A stretch of 64,000 bases of DNA from Lysobacter ciconiae (GTDB lineage: Bacteria > Pseudomonadota > Gammaproteobacteria > Xanthomonadales > Xanthomonadaceae). Below, one piece after another: positions 36,224 to 45,366 of the stretch; the first letter of the stretch is position 1, and every line of letters begins with the position of its first letter. Under the pieces are notes generated by a model. It was not told the origin of the DNA, made no database searches, and was given only the letters and a program-made list of their open reading frames with translations. Where the stretch lies: positions 2,773,001-2,837,000 of the forward strand of contig NZ_CP063656.1 of NCBI RefSeq assembly GCF_015209725.1. Direction: 5' to 3'. Position numbers and translations under genes: made by a program.

Positions 36224-37533
36224 TCGGTGGCCTCCGCTTCCACCACCGGGCAGCGCGCCATGCTCCTGTCTTCTGCCGACCGCAGGGCCGACTGGAGTTC
36301 GCCGCGCATGTCGGCAACCGTTTGGCTCCACGAGGCGGCAGCGGCCCGCTGCACGCCTTCCTCGATCAGTTCGGCATCGGGGCTGCGCAAGGCCCGCGCC
36401 GCCAGATCCAGAAACTCCTCGTGATCGTGCGCTATGGCCACCACCGGGGTGAAGTTGCGCACCACGTCCGCCACCGCGGTCGACACGATCGGCGTCGCGG
36501 TGGCCATGTATTCCAGGGTCTTGGTGGGATTGATGAAGCGCGTCGCATCATTCAACGCGAACGGCATCAGGCAGACATCAAATCCCTTGGCCAGCGCAGG
36601 CAGGTTCTCGTAGGCCTGCTGGCCAAGCCAGTGGATATTGGGCGCCGCCGGCAACTGATGCTGCTCGACCTTGGCAAGCGGGCCGGCCATGACTATCGAC
36701 GCCTCGGGGAATTGAGCGGCAAGCGCGGCAATGAGCGGGTAATCGAGACGCTCGTCGATGACGCCGAAGTACCCGAACACCGGTCGTGCGAGGTTGGCGA
36801 TGGACGCCGGAACCTGCGTCTGCGCCAGCCTTGCCCGGCCGAAGTGGGCGGCATCCACGCCGCATCCATGGAAATGGACATTGGGATGCTGGGCGGATTT
36901 GGCCTCGTAGAGCTGGTATCCGCCGGTGTAGACGATGTCTGCCCTGTCCAACAGCAACGCCTCGCGCTGCCTGATGTCGGTCGGCGCAAAGCGGAAATTC
37001 GCCAGTTCGTCCATGCAGTCGTACACCACGCCTGCACTGCCAAACTCGCCCAGCATCACCGGCGCGGTCATCGGGGAATAGAACCATTGAACCGGTCGCT
37101 CGAAGCGTCCCTGCAGCAGCGGGTGGTCCGCCAATGCGGCACGCACGAGCTGGAGGATCACGCGTGACTGCTCGTCCACACCGTCCGGCGGCCCGGGAAG
37201 CAGAGGCACGATGCGGACGATGTTGTCCATGGGCTCGGAGATTTCCAGGCTCGCCGGCGCGTCGCCGGAAACTTCCACAGGCTCTTCGATAAAAGCGATG
37301 CGGTGGTGTTGCGCCATTCTTGACAGGATCTGCTGGGGTCGCTGCCAGACGAAATCCCAGCGCAAATGGCTGTGGACGATGATGGGGAACCTCTCAATCC
37401 ACCCGGGACCCGACCCTTCGACCGACGAGGCGCGATATGGTCCGGACGGTTCAATGCTGGAGTGGGCATTCAACTGATCCCGCGCGTGCGCAGGAAACGG
37501 GTGCGGGACGGTCTCTTCCATCATTCGCTCCAT
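36220..37533 (-). CDS. Glycosyltransferase of the GT-B type (family 1/4-like)
   Basis: A 437-residue protein. The N-terminal half has IIVHSHLRWDFVWQRPQQILSRMA and VVYDCMDELANF, and the C-terminal half has PVFGYFGVIDERLDYPLIAALA, then INPTKTLEYMATATPIVST, the E-x7-E-like donor-binding block of retaining GT-B enzymes. The WQRPQ-type opening is common in transferases located beside glf. It probably adds a sugar, perhaps galactofuranose, to a surface or secreted glycan. It is the first gene of the three-gene operon. The start MERMMEET has AGGA eight bases upstream and is preferred to a frame 20 residues longer. Confidence 0.82.
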
Positions 37534-37679
37534 GAGGGGTCCTGACGGGAGTTTCCGAAACCCCAGTGCATGAAATGGTGAAATCCTGGGCATCGGCCCG
37601 CGCCGGAGCCACGCGGCTTCACAAGCGCGGGTACGGCGCGGTTCACCCTCCCTCCCGCAGGCGTGCGTAGGCTCGTCCC

Positions 37680-38357
37680 ATGTGCGGACGTGACAGCCAA
37701 TTCTTTACGTGGCGCGAGATCCACGCGTTCTCCGGCGGACTCGCGGTGAGCACGCCGGCGCAGGATCCCGAGCCCAACTACAACCGGGCGCCTACCCAGG
37801 CGGGATGGGTGCTGGTTGCCGACGGTGATGGGGCCGTCGCCACGGAAATGCGTTGGGGCCTGCTGCCGTCGTGGGCGAAGGACACCCGCCTGGCCTACAG
37901 CACGATCAACGCACGCTGCGAAACCGCCGCCACCAAGCCGGTGTTCCGGGAGGCGTGGCAGCAGCGCCGCGGCCTGGTACCGAGCTCGGGTTACTACGAA
38001 TGGCGGATGGAAGATGGCGCCAAACAGCCCTACTTCATCCACGCCCGAAGCTCGCCGGTGCTGTTTTTTGCCGGGCTGTGGGAGCAGCGCGGCGAGCTGC
38101 TTACCTACAGCATCGTGACCCGCGATGCGGATCCCGCCATCGCGCATCTGCATGACCGCATGCCTTTGGCGCTACCGACCGATCTTCTGCATGGCTGGAT
38201 GACGGGCACTCCGCAGCAGGGCACCGAAATCGCGCTGGCAGCGAAGGGACCGGAGCTGGAATGGCACCGCGTCGACAAGGCCGTCGGCAACGTCCGCAGT
38301 ACCGGGCCACGGCTGGTGGAACCGCTGGCGCCGCAGTTGTTCGACGGCACCGATTGA
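37680..38357 (+). CDS. SRAP-domain protein (YedK/HMCES-like abasic-site crosslinker)
   Basis: A 225-residue SOS-response-associated peptidase domain. Cys2 (MCGRDSQF) becomes the N-terminal residue after Met removal and would form the thiazolidine link to an abasic site in single-stranded DNA. Other active-site blocks are NYNRAPTQ (Asn), PSSGYYEWRM (Glu) and LHDRMPLAL (His). All known key residues are present, so it should be active in protecting abasic sites. It is monocistronic, 74 bases before the ABC exporter genes. Confidence 0.93.
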   Translation: MCGRDSQFFTWREIHAFSGGLAVSTPAQDPEPNYNRAPTQAGWVLVADGDGAVATEMRWGLLPSWAKDTRLAYSTINARCETAATKPVFREAWQQRRGLVPSSGYYEWRMEDGAKQPYFIHARSSPVLFFAGLWEQRGELLTYSIVTRDADPAIAHLHDRMPLALPTDLLHGWMTGTPQQGTEIALAAKGPELEWHRVDKAVGNVRSTGPRLVEPLAPQLFDGTD

Positions 38358-38431
38358 CAGAGGGATTGCCCGGCCGCAATTTGTCGCGTGGCTGCAAGCC
38401 CACGCCGACCTGGCTCTGCAATGGAAGTGCA

Positions 38432-39349
38432 ATGACTGACGCAATCGCATTGGACGCGGTCGACAAGTACTACGGCCAGCGGCAGATACTGCGCGACCTG
38501 ACGTTGCGGGTTCCGCTTGGCAGCGTGTTCGCGTTCCTCGGCAACAACGGCCACGGCAAGTCAACGACCATCCGCTTGATCACCGGGCTGACGCGCGCGC
38601 AATGCGGAAGCATCCGCGTCCTCGGTCACGACATCACCCGGGAACGCCGGCGGATACTCGCGCAGACCGGCTGTCTGATCGAAGCGCCCAGCAGCTACCC
38701 GAACCTGACCGGCGCGGAGTTCCTGTCCATTGGGGTCAGCCTGAAGAAGCTGGCGCGGACCGAAATCCACCGGGTGCTGGAGCTGGTCGACCTGCGCGGC
38801 GATGGCCGCCAGCGCATCCAGCACTATTCGCTGGGCATGAAGCAGCGCCTGGCCCTGGCCCATGCACTGCTCGGCAGCCCGCGACTGCTGGTACTCGACG
38901 AGCCGACCAACGGACTGGACCCCCATGGCACCCAGCAGATGCGCCGGCTGCTGTCCGGGTTGCCGGCGATGGCCAACTGCACGATCTTTTTCTCCAGCCA
39001 CAACCTTGATGAGGTGGAGAAAACCGCCAGCCACCTTGCCGTGCTCCACGACGGCGCCGTCCGTATCCAGACCTCGGTGCCGGACTGGCAGAAAAGTCTG
39101 GCTGGCGTGCTCGCCCTGGACCTGTGTGACGCCGGCAAGGGCGCGTTGGCGTTGCAGTCGATGGGCTACGCGACCACCACGGACGAGTCCGGCCATCTGC
39201 TCGTCGCCGATGTGGACCGTCAGCAGGCCGGAGTGCTGCATGCACGCCTGATGGCGTCGGGCTTGACCCTGTACCAATCGACGCTGCGCAAACCGAGCCT
39301 GGAGCAGTGGTTTCTCCAGACCTCCGGCCACCACGGGAGCGCGACATGA
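38432..39349 (+). CDS. ABC exporter ATP-binding protein (BcrA/CcmA-like)
   Basis: A 305-residue ATPase. Walker A is GNNGHGKST (residues 37-45, His in the usual Ala place), the Q-loop lies near TGCLIEAPSSYPNL, the signature is HYSLGMKQRLALAHALL, Walker B is LLVLDEPTNGLDP and the H-loop is FFSSHNLDEVE. A C-terminal extension of about 80 residues is typical of drug or bacteriocin-resistance exporters of the BcrA type. The permease gene follows with an ATGA overlap, so the two form one transporter. The exported substrate is unknown, and no two-component system is adjacent. Confidence 0.9.
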   Translation: MTDAIALDAVDKYYGQRQILRDLTLRVPLGSVFAFLGNNGHGKSTTIRLITGLTRAQCGSIRVLGHDITRERRRILAQTGCLIEAPSSYPNLTGAEFLSIGVSLKKLARTEIHRVLELVDLRGDGRQRIQHYSLGMKQRLALAHALLGSPRLLVLDEPTNGLDPHGTQQMRRLLSGLPAMANCTIFFSSHNLDEVEKTASHLAVLHDGAVRIQTSVPDWQKSLAGVLALDLCDAGKGALALQSMGYATTTDESGHLLVADVDRQQAGVLHARLMASGLTLYQSTLRKPSLEQWFLQTSGHHGSAT

Positions 39350-40086
39350 TCCTGCGCCTGCTGCGGGTCGAGCTGCTGAAAATCCGGCGCTCGCTGGTAC
39401 TGCTGGTGACCGTGGCCTGCCCGCTGGCCATCGTCGGTCTGATGCTGCTGGTCGGGCTGCGCGACGTCTCCCCGGCCGAGATGACGCCGGATCGCTGGAG
39501 GATGCTCTGGATGAGCATTTCGGCGATGTGGGCCTGGTTCATGCTGCCGTTGTTCGTTGCTCTTTCCACCAGCCTGATCAACGGAAACGAGCACCGCAAC
39601 CAGACCTGGCGCCTGATGCTGAGCCTGCCGGTTGGCCGCACCGAGCTGTTTGCGGCCAAGGCGCTGGTCGCGGTGGTGCTGGTGGTGGTGGCGCACACGG
39701 TGCTGTTGGGTGCGACGGTGCTGGGGATTGCGGCGCTGGGAATGTCGGGCTTCCCTCTCGCTGGCGCGTTGGATGGCGTTCCCGACAGGGTCGTGTGGGC
39801 GGCTCCGCTGGCGGTGCTGCCGTTGCTGGTCATCCACCACGCGCTGAGCTGGCGGGTTGCCTCCATCGTGCCGCCGATTGCGATGGGGGTGGTGGCGACG
39901 TTCGCCGCGATGCAGATTGGCGGTCACTCGGAGGCCTGGGTGTGGTGGCCGTGGACGTACCCGCTGATCGCGACCAATGCCGCCTCGGAGGCCGCGCGGG
40001 AGTGGGTGCTGATACTTGCACCGGTGGTTGCGGCGGGACTGTTTGGCTTGAGCGCGTGGTGGCTGTCGCGACGTGAGGTCACCTGA
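39346..40086 (+). CDS. ABC-2 type permease of the same exporter
   Basis: A 246-residue membrane protein with six hydrophobic segments (for example SLVLLVTVACPLAIVGLMLLVG, ALVAVVLVVVAHTVLLGATVLGI and VLILAPVVAAGLFGLSAWWL). A lantibiotic-immunity/ABC-2 style loop LSTSLINGNEHRNQTWRLMLSLPVGR, the coupling region, lies between helices 2 and 3. Its start overlaps the ATPase stop by four bases. It is followed by a strong bidirectional terminator. Confidence 0.87.
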   Translation: MILRLLRVELLKIRRSLVLLVTVACPLAIVGLMLLVGLRDVSPAEMTPDRWRMLWMSISAMWAWFMLPLFVALSTSLINGNEHRNQTWRLMLSLPVGRTELFAAKALVAVVLVVVAHTVLLGATVLGIAALGMSGFPLAGALDGVPDRVVWAAPLAVLPLLVIHHALSWRVASIVPPIAMGVVATFAAMQIGGHSEAWVWWPWTYPLIATNAASEAAREWVLILAPVVAAGLFGLSAWWLSRREVT

Positions 40087-40094
40087 CGGGTGGA

Positions 40095-40124
40095 CAAAAA
40101 ACCGCCCGGTGAGGGCGGTTCTGT
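40095..40124. terminator. Bidirectional Rho-independent terminator
   Basis: AACCGCCC (40100-40107), loop GGTGA, GGGCGGTT (40113-40120). Rightward it ends in TTCTGTTTT, and leftward in TTTTTT. It separates the converging ABC exporter genes and gcdH. Confidence 0.9.
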
Positions 40125-40153
40125 TTTCGCTGGTGCGCTTCGAGGGCGCGCGG

Positions 40154-41317
40154 TCAGAACGCGTTGATCCCCGTCAGCTCCCGTCCCACCACCAGCTGGT
40201 GGATGGTCTCGGTGCCCTCGTAGGTGATCACCGACTCCAGATTCATCGCGTGGCGGATCGCGCAGTGCTCGGTGGTGATGCCGGCGCCACCCAGCAGGTC
40301 GCGGCACTGGCGGGCGATGTCGATCGCCATGCGGCAGTTGTTCCACTTGGCCAGGCTGACCTGGGTCGGCGCCATCGTGCCGGCATCTTTGAGTCGACCC
40401 AGCTGGACGACCAGCAACTGCGCCATGGTGATGCGGCGCGCCATGTCGGCCATCTTCAATTGGGCCGACTGGGTCGCCGCCACCGGGCGGCCGAACAGGA
40501 TGCGCTCCTTGGTGTAGCCGAGCACTTCGTCCAGGCAGGCAATCGCCGCGCCGATCGGGCCCCAGGTGATGCCGTAGCGGGCTTGGGTCAGGCAGCCCAG
40601 CGGACCCTTCAGGCCTTTCACGTTGGGCAGGCGGTTGGCTTCGGGCACGCGCACGTTGTCAAAGAACAACCCACTGGTGACCGAGGCGCGCAGGCTCATC
40701 TTGTGCTTGATCTCCTGGGCGGCGAAGCCCTGTATGCCCTTCTCGACCACGAAGCCCTGGATACCCTCATCGGTCTGCGCCCAGACGATCGCGATATCGG
40801 CCAGGTTGCCGTTGGTGATCCACATCTTGCTGCCGTTGAGGACCCAGTCGCCGCCGTCCTTTTTGGCGCTGGTCTTCATGTTGGCCGGGTCGGAGCCGCC
40901 GTGCGGTTCGGTCAGGCCGAAGCAGCCGATGGTCTCGCCGCGCGCCATCGAGGGCAGCCAGCGCTGCTTCTGCTCCTGCGTGCCATAGGCGAAGATCGGG
41001 TACATGCACAGCGAGGACTGCACCGAGACGAAGCTGCGGATGCCGCTGTCGCCGCGCTCCAGCTCCTGGCAGATCAGGCCGTAGGACACCGAGTTCAGGC
41101 CGCCACCGCCGTACTCCTCCGGCAGCGATGAACCCAGCAGGCCCAGCTCGGCGATCTCAGGAATCAGCTCGCGCGGAAAGCGGCCTTCATCGAACGCATC
41201 GCCGATGATCGGCAGCACGCGCTCGTCGGTGAACCGCGCCACCGTGTCCTGCACGGCGCGCTCCTCCTCGGTCAGCAGGGAGCGGGTGTCGTACAGGTCG
41301 TAGGGATTGAGGGACAT
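40154..41317 (-). CDS. gcdH: Glutaryl-CoA dehydrogenase-like acyl-CoA dehydrogenase
   Basis: A 387-residue FAD enzyme. RSFVSVQSSLCMYPI, GCFGLTEPHGGSDP (flavin and substrate site) and the C-terminal ITYEGTETIHQLVVGRELTGINAF with the catalytic Glu are characteristic of glutaryl-CoA dehydrogenase, which oxidises and decarboxylates glutaryl-CoA to crotonyl-CoA in lysine/tryptophan breakdown. Electrons go to ETF and then to the ETF-ubiquinone oxidoreductase encoded at 61.7 kb. It lies downstream of the TonB receptor gene but behind a terminator. The assignment over other acyl-CoA dehydrogenases rests on these two blocks. Confidence 0.88.
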   Translation of the reverse strand: MSLNPYDLYDTRSLLTEEERAVQDTVARFTDERVLPIIGDAFDEGRFPRELIPEIAELGLLGSSLPEEYGGGGLNSVSYGLICQELERGDSGIRSFVSVQSSLCMYPIFAYGTQEQKQRWLPSMARGETIGCFGLTEPHGGSDPANMKTSAKKDGGDWVLNGSKMWITNGNLADIAIVWAQTDEGIQGFVVEKGIQGFAAQEIKHKMSLRASVTSGLFFDNVRVPEANRLPNVKGLKGPLGCLTQARYGITWGPIGAAIACLDEVLGYTKERILFGRPVAATQSAQLKMADMARRITMAQLLVVQLGRLKDAGTMAPTQVSLAKWNNCRMAIDIARQCRDLLGGAGITTEHCAIRHAMNLESVITYEGTETIHQLVVGRELTGINAF

Positions 41318-41334
41318 GGTCGGTCTTCTTGTGG

Positions 41335-41358
41335 AAAAGGCCGCCCCTTGGGGCAGCC
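41335..41358 (-). terminator. Terminator of the DUF1838-oxidase-TonB receptor operon
   Basis: On the minus strand GGC-T-GCCCC, loop AA, GGGGC-G-GCC, then TTTT. It lies 77 bases after the receptor stop and ahead of gcdH, so gcdH probably has its own promoter. Confidence 0.65.
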
Positions 41359-41434
41359 GGAATGGGGGAGGAAACGGGGCAGACCTCTGCGGACCCGCGC
41401 AGCCGATGCCGCGCGGGTCCGTCGGCGTGTCGCA

Positions 41435-43855
41435 TTAGAAGCGGTAGTTGACCTCGACGCCGAACATGCGCGGCAGCGACGGCGAGACCGCGAAGTCGAC
41501 CAGGTTGGTGACCTGCAGACCCGTCAGTGGCGGCACGTTGGGCATGGCCACGTACTTCTGCGGATCGATGGTGCGCTGCACGTCTTCCGGAGTGCGGTCG
41601 TTGAAGGCGTTGGTCACGTAGGCACTGACCTGCAGCGCGTCGCTGGGGCGCACGCTGAAGCGGAAGTTGGTGCGCGTGGACGGTGCGATGCTGGCCAGGT
41701 TGTCGACCTGCACGTAGCGGCGGCCCTCGTAGGTGGTGTCCGTGTTGGCCGACCAGCCCCAGCCATTGGCCAGCTGGCCGTCGTACATCAGGCCAAAGGA
41801 GAGCTTGGTCTTGGGCACGCGCGGCAGCATGTTGCCCTTCGCATTCGCACACGCACCGTCGTTCAGGCTCGGGGCGACGCTGGGGCAGAACAGGTCGGCC
41901 TGGTACTGGCTGATGAAGCTGATGATCTTGGCATCGGTGTAGGAGTAGTTGAGCGAGGCAAGCCAGCCCTCGGCGAACAGCCACTGGGTCTCCAGCTCGG
42001 CGCCGCGGATGCGCGACTCGCCCACGTTGGTGGTGTAGCTGGTCGAGAACAGGCTGCCGTTCTTGCGCGTCACCGAACCGGTCGCGGTCAGCTGCTGGTT
42101 GTCCCAGTTGATCTGGTAGACGTTGGCGTTGACCCGCAGGCTGCGGTCCAGCCAGTCGCTCTTGATGCCCAGCTCGTAGTTCCAGGCCTTTTCTTCCTGG
42201 AAGGTCTCCAGGCCACGCGAGATCAGTTCATCGCGCCCTTCATCGCTCAGGTCGGCGCGATAGATGTCGACGTTGAAACCGCCCGGCTTGGTGCCCTTGG
42301 AGACCAGTCCGTAGACGTTGATGTTGTCGGCCGCCTGGTAGCTGAGCGTCGCCCGAGGGGTGAAGCTGGTGAAGGTCTCGCTGAGTGCGTAGGGCTGGGT
42401 GTAGATCACCCCGCCGAGCGCGCGCGTGTCCACGCCACCCTTGCTGATCTCATCCTTGGCGTAGCGCGCCTCCAGCGAGGTCGTCCACTGGTCGTTGATG
42501 TGCCAGTTGAGCAGGCCGTAGATCGCCTTGTTGACGGTCTGGTTGTCGGGGTTGGTGCGCAGCGGATTGACGCTCATGTTGCCTGGCAAAACGAAACCGG
42601 CCAGGTCGCCGGTCAGGCCCGGATGGCCGCTCTGGCTGTAGTAATACACGCCACCCATGCCCGACACCGCGCGCGACTGGTCGCTGCTGACGCGCAGGTC
42701 CTGCGACCAGTCACTGGTGTTGGTCAGGCCGATGGTCTCGAAGGCGCCACCGTAACCGCGGTTGGGGCTGTAGTCCTGGTCGGTACCGGCGTAGGTGGAG
42801 GTCTCGTTGTAGGCCGAGGTGGAGGTGAACTTCCAGCCATCGCCGAAGTGATAGTCGACCACCACGCTGGCGCGCGAGAGGTCGGTCTTGCGGCCGGGGA
42901 AGTAGCCGGCCACGCGGAACTCCTCGGTGTTGATCCCGTACTCGGACGGCGCCTTGAGGTCGCCGCAGTAGTAGCCGCGGTGGCGGTTGGCGAGGATCGG
43001 ATAGAGCCCGAAGTACAGGCTTCCGGTCTCCTGGGGCAGGAAGCAGTTCATGTTCTCGGTGCCGACCAGGGCGATCGCGAAGTGGTCGTCACGGCTCTTC
43101 TGCCGGCTGGCGCGCGCGGTGATCTCCAGGTTCTCGCTCGGTGCCCAGGCCACGGCGCCCATGACGCTGTTGGTCTCGGTGCCGCCCAGGTCCTTTTTGC
43201 CCGATGCCTGGTTGAAGAACACGCCGTCGTTGCCGCGCTGGTTGATGCTGACGTCGTAGCCGAAGCTGCCGTCTTCATTGCCGCCCGAATAGAACAGGCC
43301 GTACTTCTTCTGCCCGTAATCGCCGCCGCCGATGGTCAGTTTGCCGCCGTCGAGCGAGCCGGGACGGTGGGTGATGAAGTTGACCGCGCCGGAGAACGTG
43401 CGGCGGCCGAACGCGGCCGACTGCGGGCCACGGATGACCTCCACGCGCTGGATGTTCTCCAGGCCGTAGCTGGAGATGTCGCCTTCCACGAACACGCCGT
43501 CGATGAAGAACGACGCGTTCGGCTCGCCCTGGATGTTGGACATGCCGCGGATGACCGGGCGGTCGAAGCCGCGCCCGTAGGCGGAGCGGAAGGAGAAGCT
43601 GGGGGTCAACGCGGCGATGTCACGCACGTCGTTCAGGCCCTTCTTCTCGATCTCCTTGTCGGAGATGGCGCTGATCGGCAGCGGCATCGTCTGCAGGGTC
43701 TCGGTGACGCCGCGGGCGGTCACGGTGACGGTATCGAGCTGGGTGGCGCTGGCGGCGGGCTGCGGCTGCGCCTGCTGGGCGAACGCCTGTGGCGCGGCTA
43801 CGAACAGGGTGGCCGCAATGCAGGCACTCAGCAGTTTCGGTCGGGGCGTAGTCAT
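41435..43855 (-). CDS. TonB-dependent outer-membrane receptor
   Basis: An 806-residue receptor with a signal peptide (MTTPRPKLLSACIAATLFVAAPQAFAQ) and a TonB-box-like LDTVTVTARG. The plug domain contains IRGMSNIQGEP, FIDGVFVEG and IQRVEVIRGPQSAAFGRRTFSGAVNFIT. A 22-strand barrel ends in GVEVNYRF with a terminal Phe. It imports a ligand using the proton-motive force. Its place beside a flavin oxidase and catabolic genes, without siderophore genes, suggests an organic nutrient rather than iron. The ATG at 43855 has GGAG upstream, and 87 residues of an upstream frame are discarded. Confidence 0.92.
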   Translation of the reverse strand: MTTPRPKLLSACIAATLFVAAPQAFAQQAQPQPAASATQLDTVTVTARGVTETLQTMPLPISAISDKEIEKKGLNDVRDIAALTPSFSFRSAYGRGFDRPVIRGMSNIQGEPNASFFIDGVFVEGDISSYGLENIQRVEVIRGPQSAAFGRRTFSGAVNFITHRPGSLDGGKLTIGGGDYGQKKYGLFYSGGNEDGSFGYDVSINQRGNDGVFFNQASGKKDLGGTETNSVMGAVAWAPSENLEITARASRQKSRDDHFAIALVGTENMNCFLPQETGSLYFGLYPILANRHRGYYCGDLKAPSEYGINTEEFRVAGYFPGRKTDLSRASVVVDYHFGDGWKFTSTSAYNETSTYAGTDQDYSPNRGYGGAFETIGLTNTSDWSQDLRVSSDQSRAVSGMGGVYYYSQSGHPGLTGDLAGFVLPGNMSVNPLRTNPDNQTVNKAIYGLLNWHINDQWTTSLEARYAKDEISKGGVDTRALGGVIYTQPYALSETFTSFTPRATLSYQAADNINVYGLVSKGTKPGGFNVDIYRADLSDEGRDELISRGLETFQEEKAWNYELGIKSDWLDRSLRVNANVYQINWDNQQLTATGSVTRKNGSLFSTSYTTNVGESRIRGAELETQWLFAEGWLASLNYSYTDAKIISFISQYQADLFCPSVAPSLNDGACANAKGNMLPRVPKTKLSFGLMYDGQLANGWGWSANTDTTYEGRRYVQVDNLASIAPSTRTNFRFSVRPSDALQVSAYVTNAFNDRTPEDVQRTIDPQKYVAMPNVPPLTGLQVTNLVDFAVSPSLPRMFGVEVNYRF

Positions 43856-43892
43856 TGTCGGAACTCCGATGGATCTGGTTTTGGTTGTTGGG

Positions 43893-45329
43893 TCAGGCCG
43901 CCAGGACGGCGGCCACGGCTCGTTCGCCGGACACGACCGCGGCTTCCATCCCGGGCTTGTCCAACGCGTTGTGTTCACCGGCAAAGTGGATCCGTCCCAG
44001 ACGCTTGCCGCTCCATTGCACGGTGTCGGCCACCCGGCCGGGAGCGATTTCAGAAAAGGCACCGTTGGCGAAACGGTCGTTGCCCCAGCCGCGCGTGGCC
44101 AGGGGTTCCAATGCACCCACGCTGGCCGGGCGCAATGCGGCCAGCTGGTCCATCGCCCACTGCATGCGCGCGTCGGGTGCCAGGCGATCGGCCTGGTCGG
44201 CGCCGTCGCCGTTGAGCCAGACGATCAGGCGCTGGATGGTGCCGGCAGAATCGGGTACCGCCATGACGCGCTGCAGGGGGCCGTCATTCCACATGTTGAC
44301 CGGCAGGCCGTCGCTCTCCCAGAACGGGCGCGTGGGGTGGAGGTGGATGGTGGTCACCGAGTTGCTGCGGCGCGCGGCCCACACGGCGGCCTGCTCCGGC
44401 GGCGGCAGCGGATCCAGCCGGATCCGGCTCAGCGGACCACTGGGCACCGTCATCACGACGTGGTCGGCGCGGAAGCGGCGCCCGTCCGCGCAGGTCACTT
44501 CGATGCCGCGGCGGTTCTGCTCCACGCCGAGCACTTCCATGCCCAGCAGCGGCGGCGCGTCCAGGGCCGCGGCCATGGCTTCGGGCAAGGCCTGGCTGCC
44601 CTGGGTGACCCAGGCCGGCGGAGCGCGCGGAGCGCCCTGCAGCTCGGCCTGGCGGCGCAGGGCGTCCAGTGCGCTGATGGTCCGCAGCGAGGTGTAGCTG
44701 TCGGCGACGTCCATCCAGTCCAGCGCCTGCGCGGACCAGCCTTTTGATGCCAGATAGTCGCGCAGCGGAATGTCGAGGGCGAGGTTGGCCGGGTCGTCCC
44801 AGCCTTCGATCCGCTCCAGCGCCACTTCGCTCATGGCCGCCCGCAGCAGGCCGGGCGGCGGTATCGGATGCTCGCGCACTTTGAGCGTGTTGAGCGGGCT
44901 GGTCGCCCAGTCGTCGCTGGAGACGCTCTGCCCGGCCAGCATCAGGCTGGTCGGCAACGGACGGCCACCGGGACCCATCAGGTCGATGTCCGGCGGCGCG
45001 ATTTCGATGCCGACCCGGCTGGCGTGGGCGTGCACGCGCTCGTAGCCGGCGCCCACCTGCACGCCGCCGACCTCGAAACGCAGGCCCTTGCGCTCGACGG
45101 TGTGCAGGCGTCCGCCGATGCGGTCGTTGGCTTCCAGCACGGTCACGCGCGCACCGGCGTCCTGCAGCGCCTGCGCCGCAGCGAGCCCGGCAAGGCCGGC
45201 GCCGATGACGATGGCATCGCTGCGTGGTTCACCACTCATGGGCGGCTTGGGCGTCGAATGGCAGCCGAGTATGCCGAGCATCGCGGCGCCCGCGGTGCCT
45301 TTGAGGAAGTGTCTTCTATCCATGCTCAT
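43893..45329 (-). CDS. Tat-exported flavin-containing amine oxidase-like oxidoreductase
   Basis: A 478-residue protein. The N-terminus DRRHFLKGTAGAAMLGILGC is a twin-arginine signal that ends in a lipobox-like LGC, so export and perhaps lipidation are expected. The FAD fold AIVIGAGLAGLAAAQALQDAG with VLEANDRIGGR and the C-terminal GRIHFAGEHNALDKPGMEAAVVSGERA are those of the monoamine oxidase family, which oxidises amines or other electron-rich substrates. Two ATGs (45329 and 45323) share the ribosome site AAGG; the second has better spacing. It sits between a DUF1838 gene and the TonB receptor, probably in one operon. Confidence 0.86.
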   Translation of the reverse strand: MSMDRRHFLKGTAGAAMLGILGCHSTPKPPMSGEPRSDAIVIGAGLAGLAAAQALQDAGARVTVLEANDRIGGRLHTVERKGLRFEVGGVQVGAGYERVHAHASRVGIEIAPPDIDLMGPGGRPLPTSLMLAGQSVSSDDWATSPLNTLKVREHPIPPPGLLRAAMSEVALERIEGWDDPANLALDIPLRDYLASKGWSAQALDWMDVADSYTSLRTISALDALRRQAELQGAPRAPPAWVTQGSQALPEAMAAALDAPPLLGMEVLGVEQNRRGIEVTCADGRRFRADHVVMTVPSGPLSRIRLDPLPPPEQAAVWAARRSNSVTTIHLHPTRPFWESDGLPVNMWNDGPLQRVMAVPDSAGTIQRLIVWLNGDGADQADRLAPDARMQWAMDQLAALRPASVGALEPLATRGWGNDRFANGAFSEIAPGRVADTVQWSGKRLGRIHFAGEHNALDKPGMEAAVVSGERAVAAVLAA

Positions 45330-45366
45330 TACCTTGCCGGGCAGTGCCGGGGGAGGGAGGCGTCGA

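Noticed and set aside
37680..40086. SRAP gene with the ABC exporter as a defence or bacteriocin-immunity unit
   Set aside because: A 74-base gap, no toxin, peptide or sensor gene nearby, and SRAP is a common stand-alone repair gene.
41348..44215. 955-codon open frame opposite the TonB receptor
   Set aside because: Composition is shadow-like, and the receptor on the other strand has all plug and barrel features.
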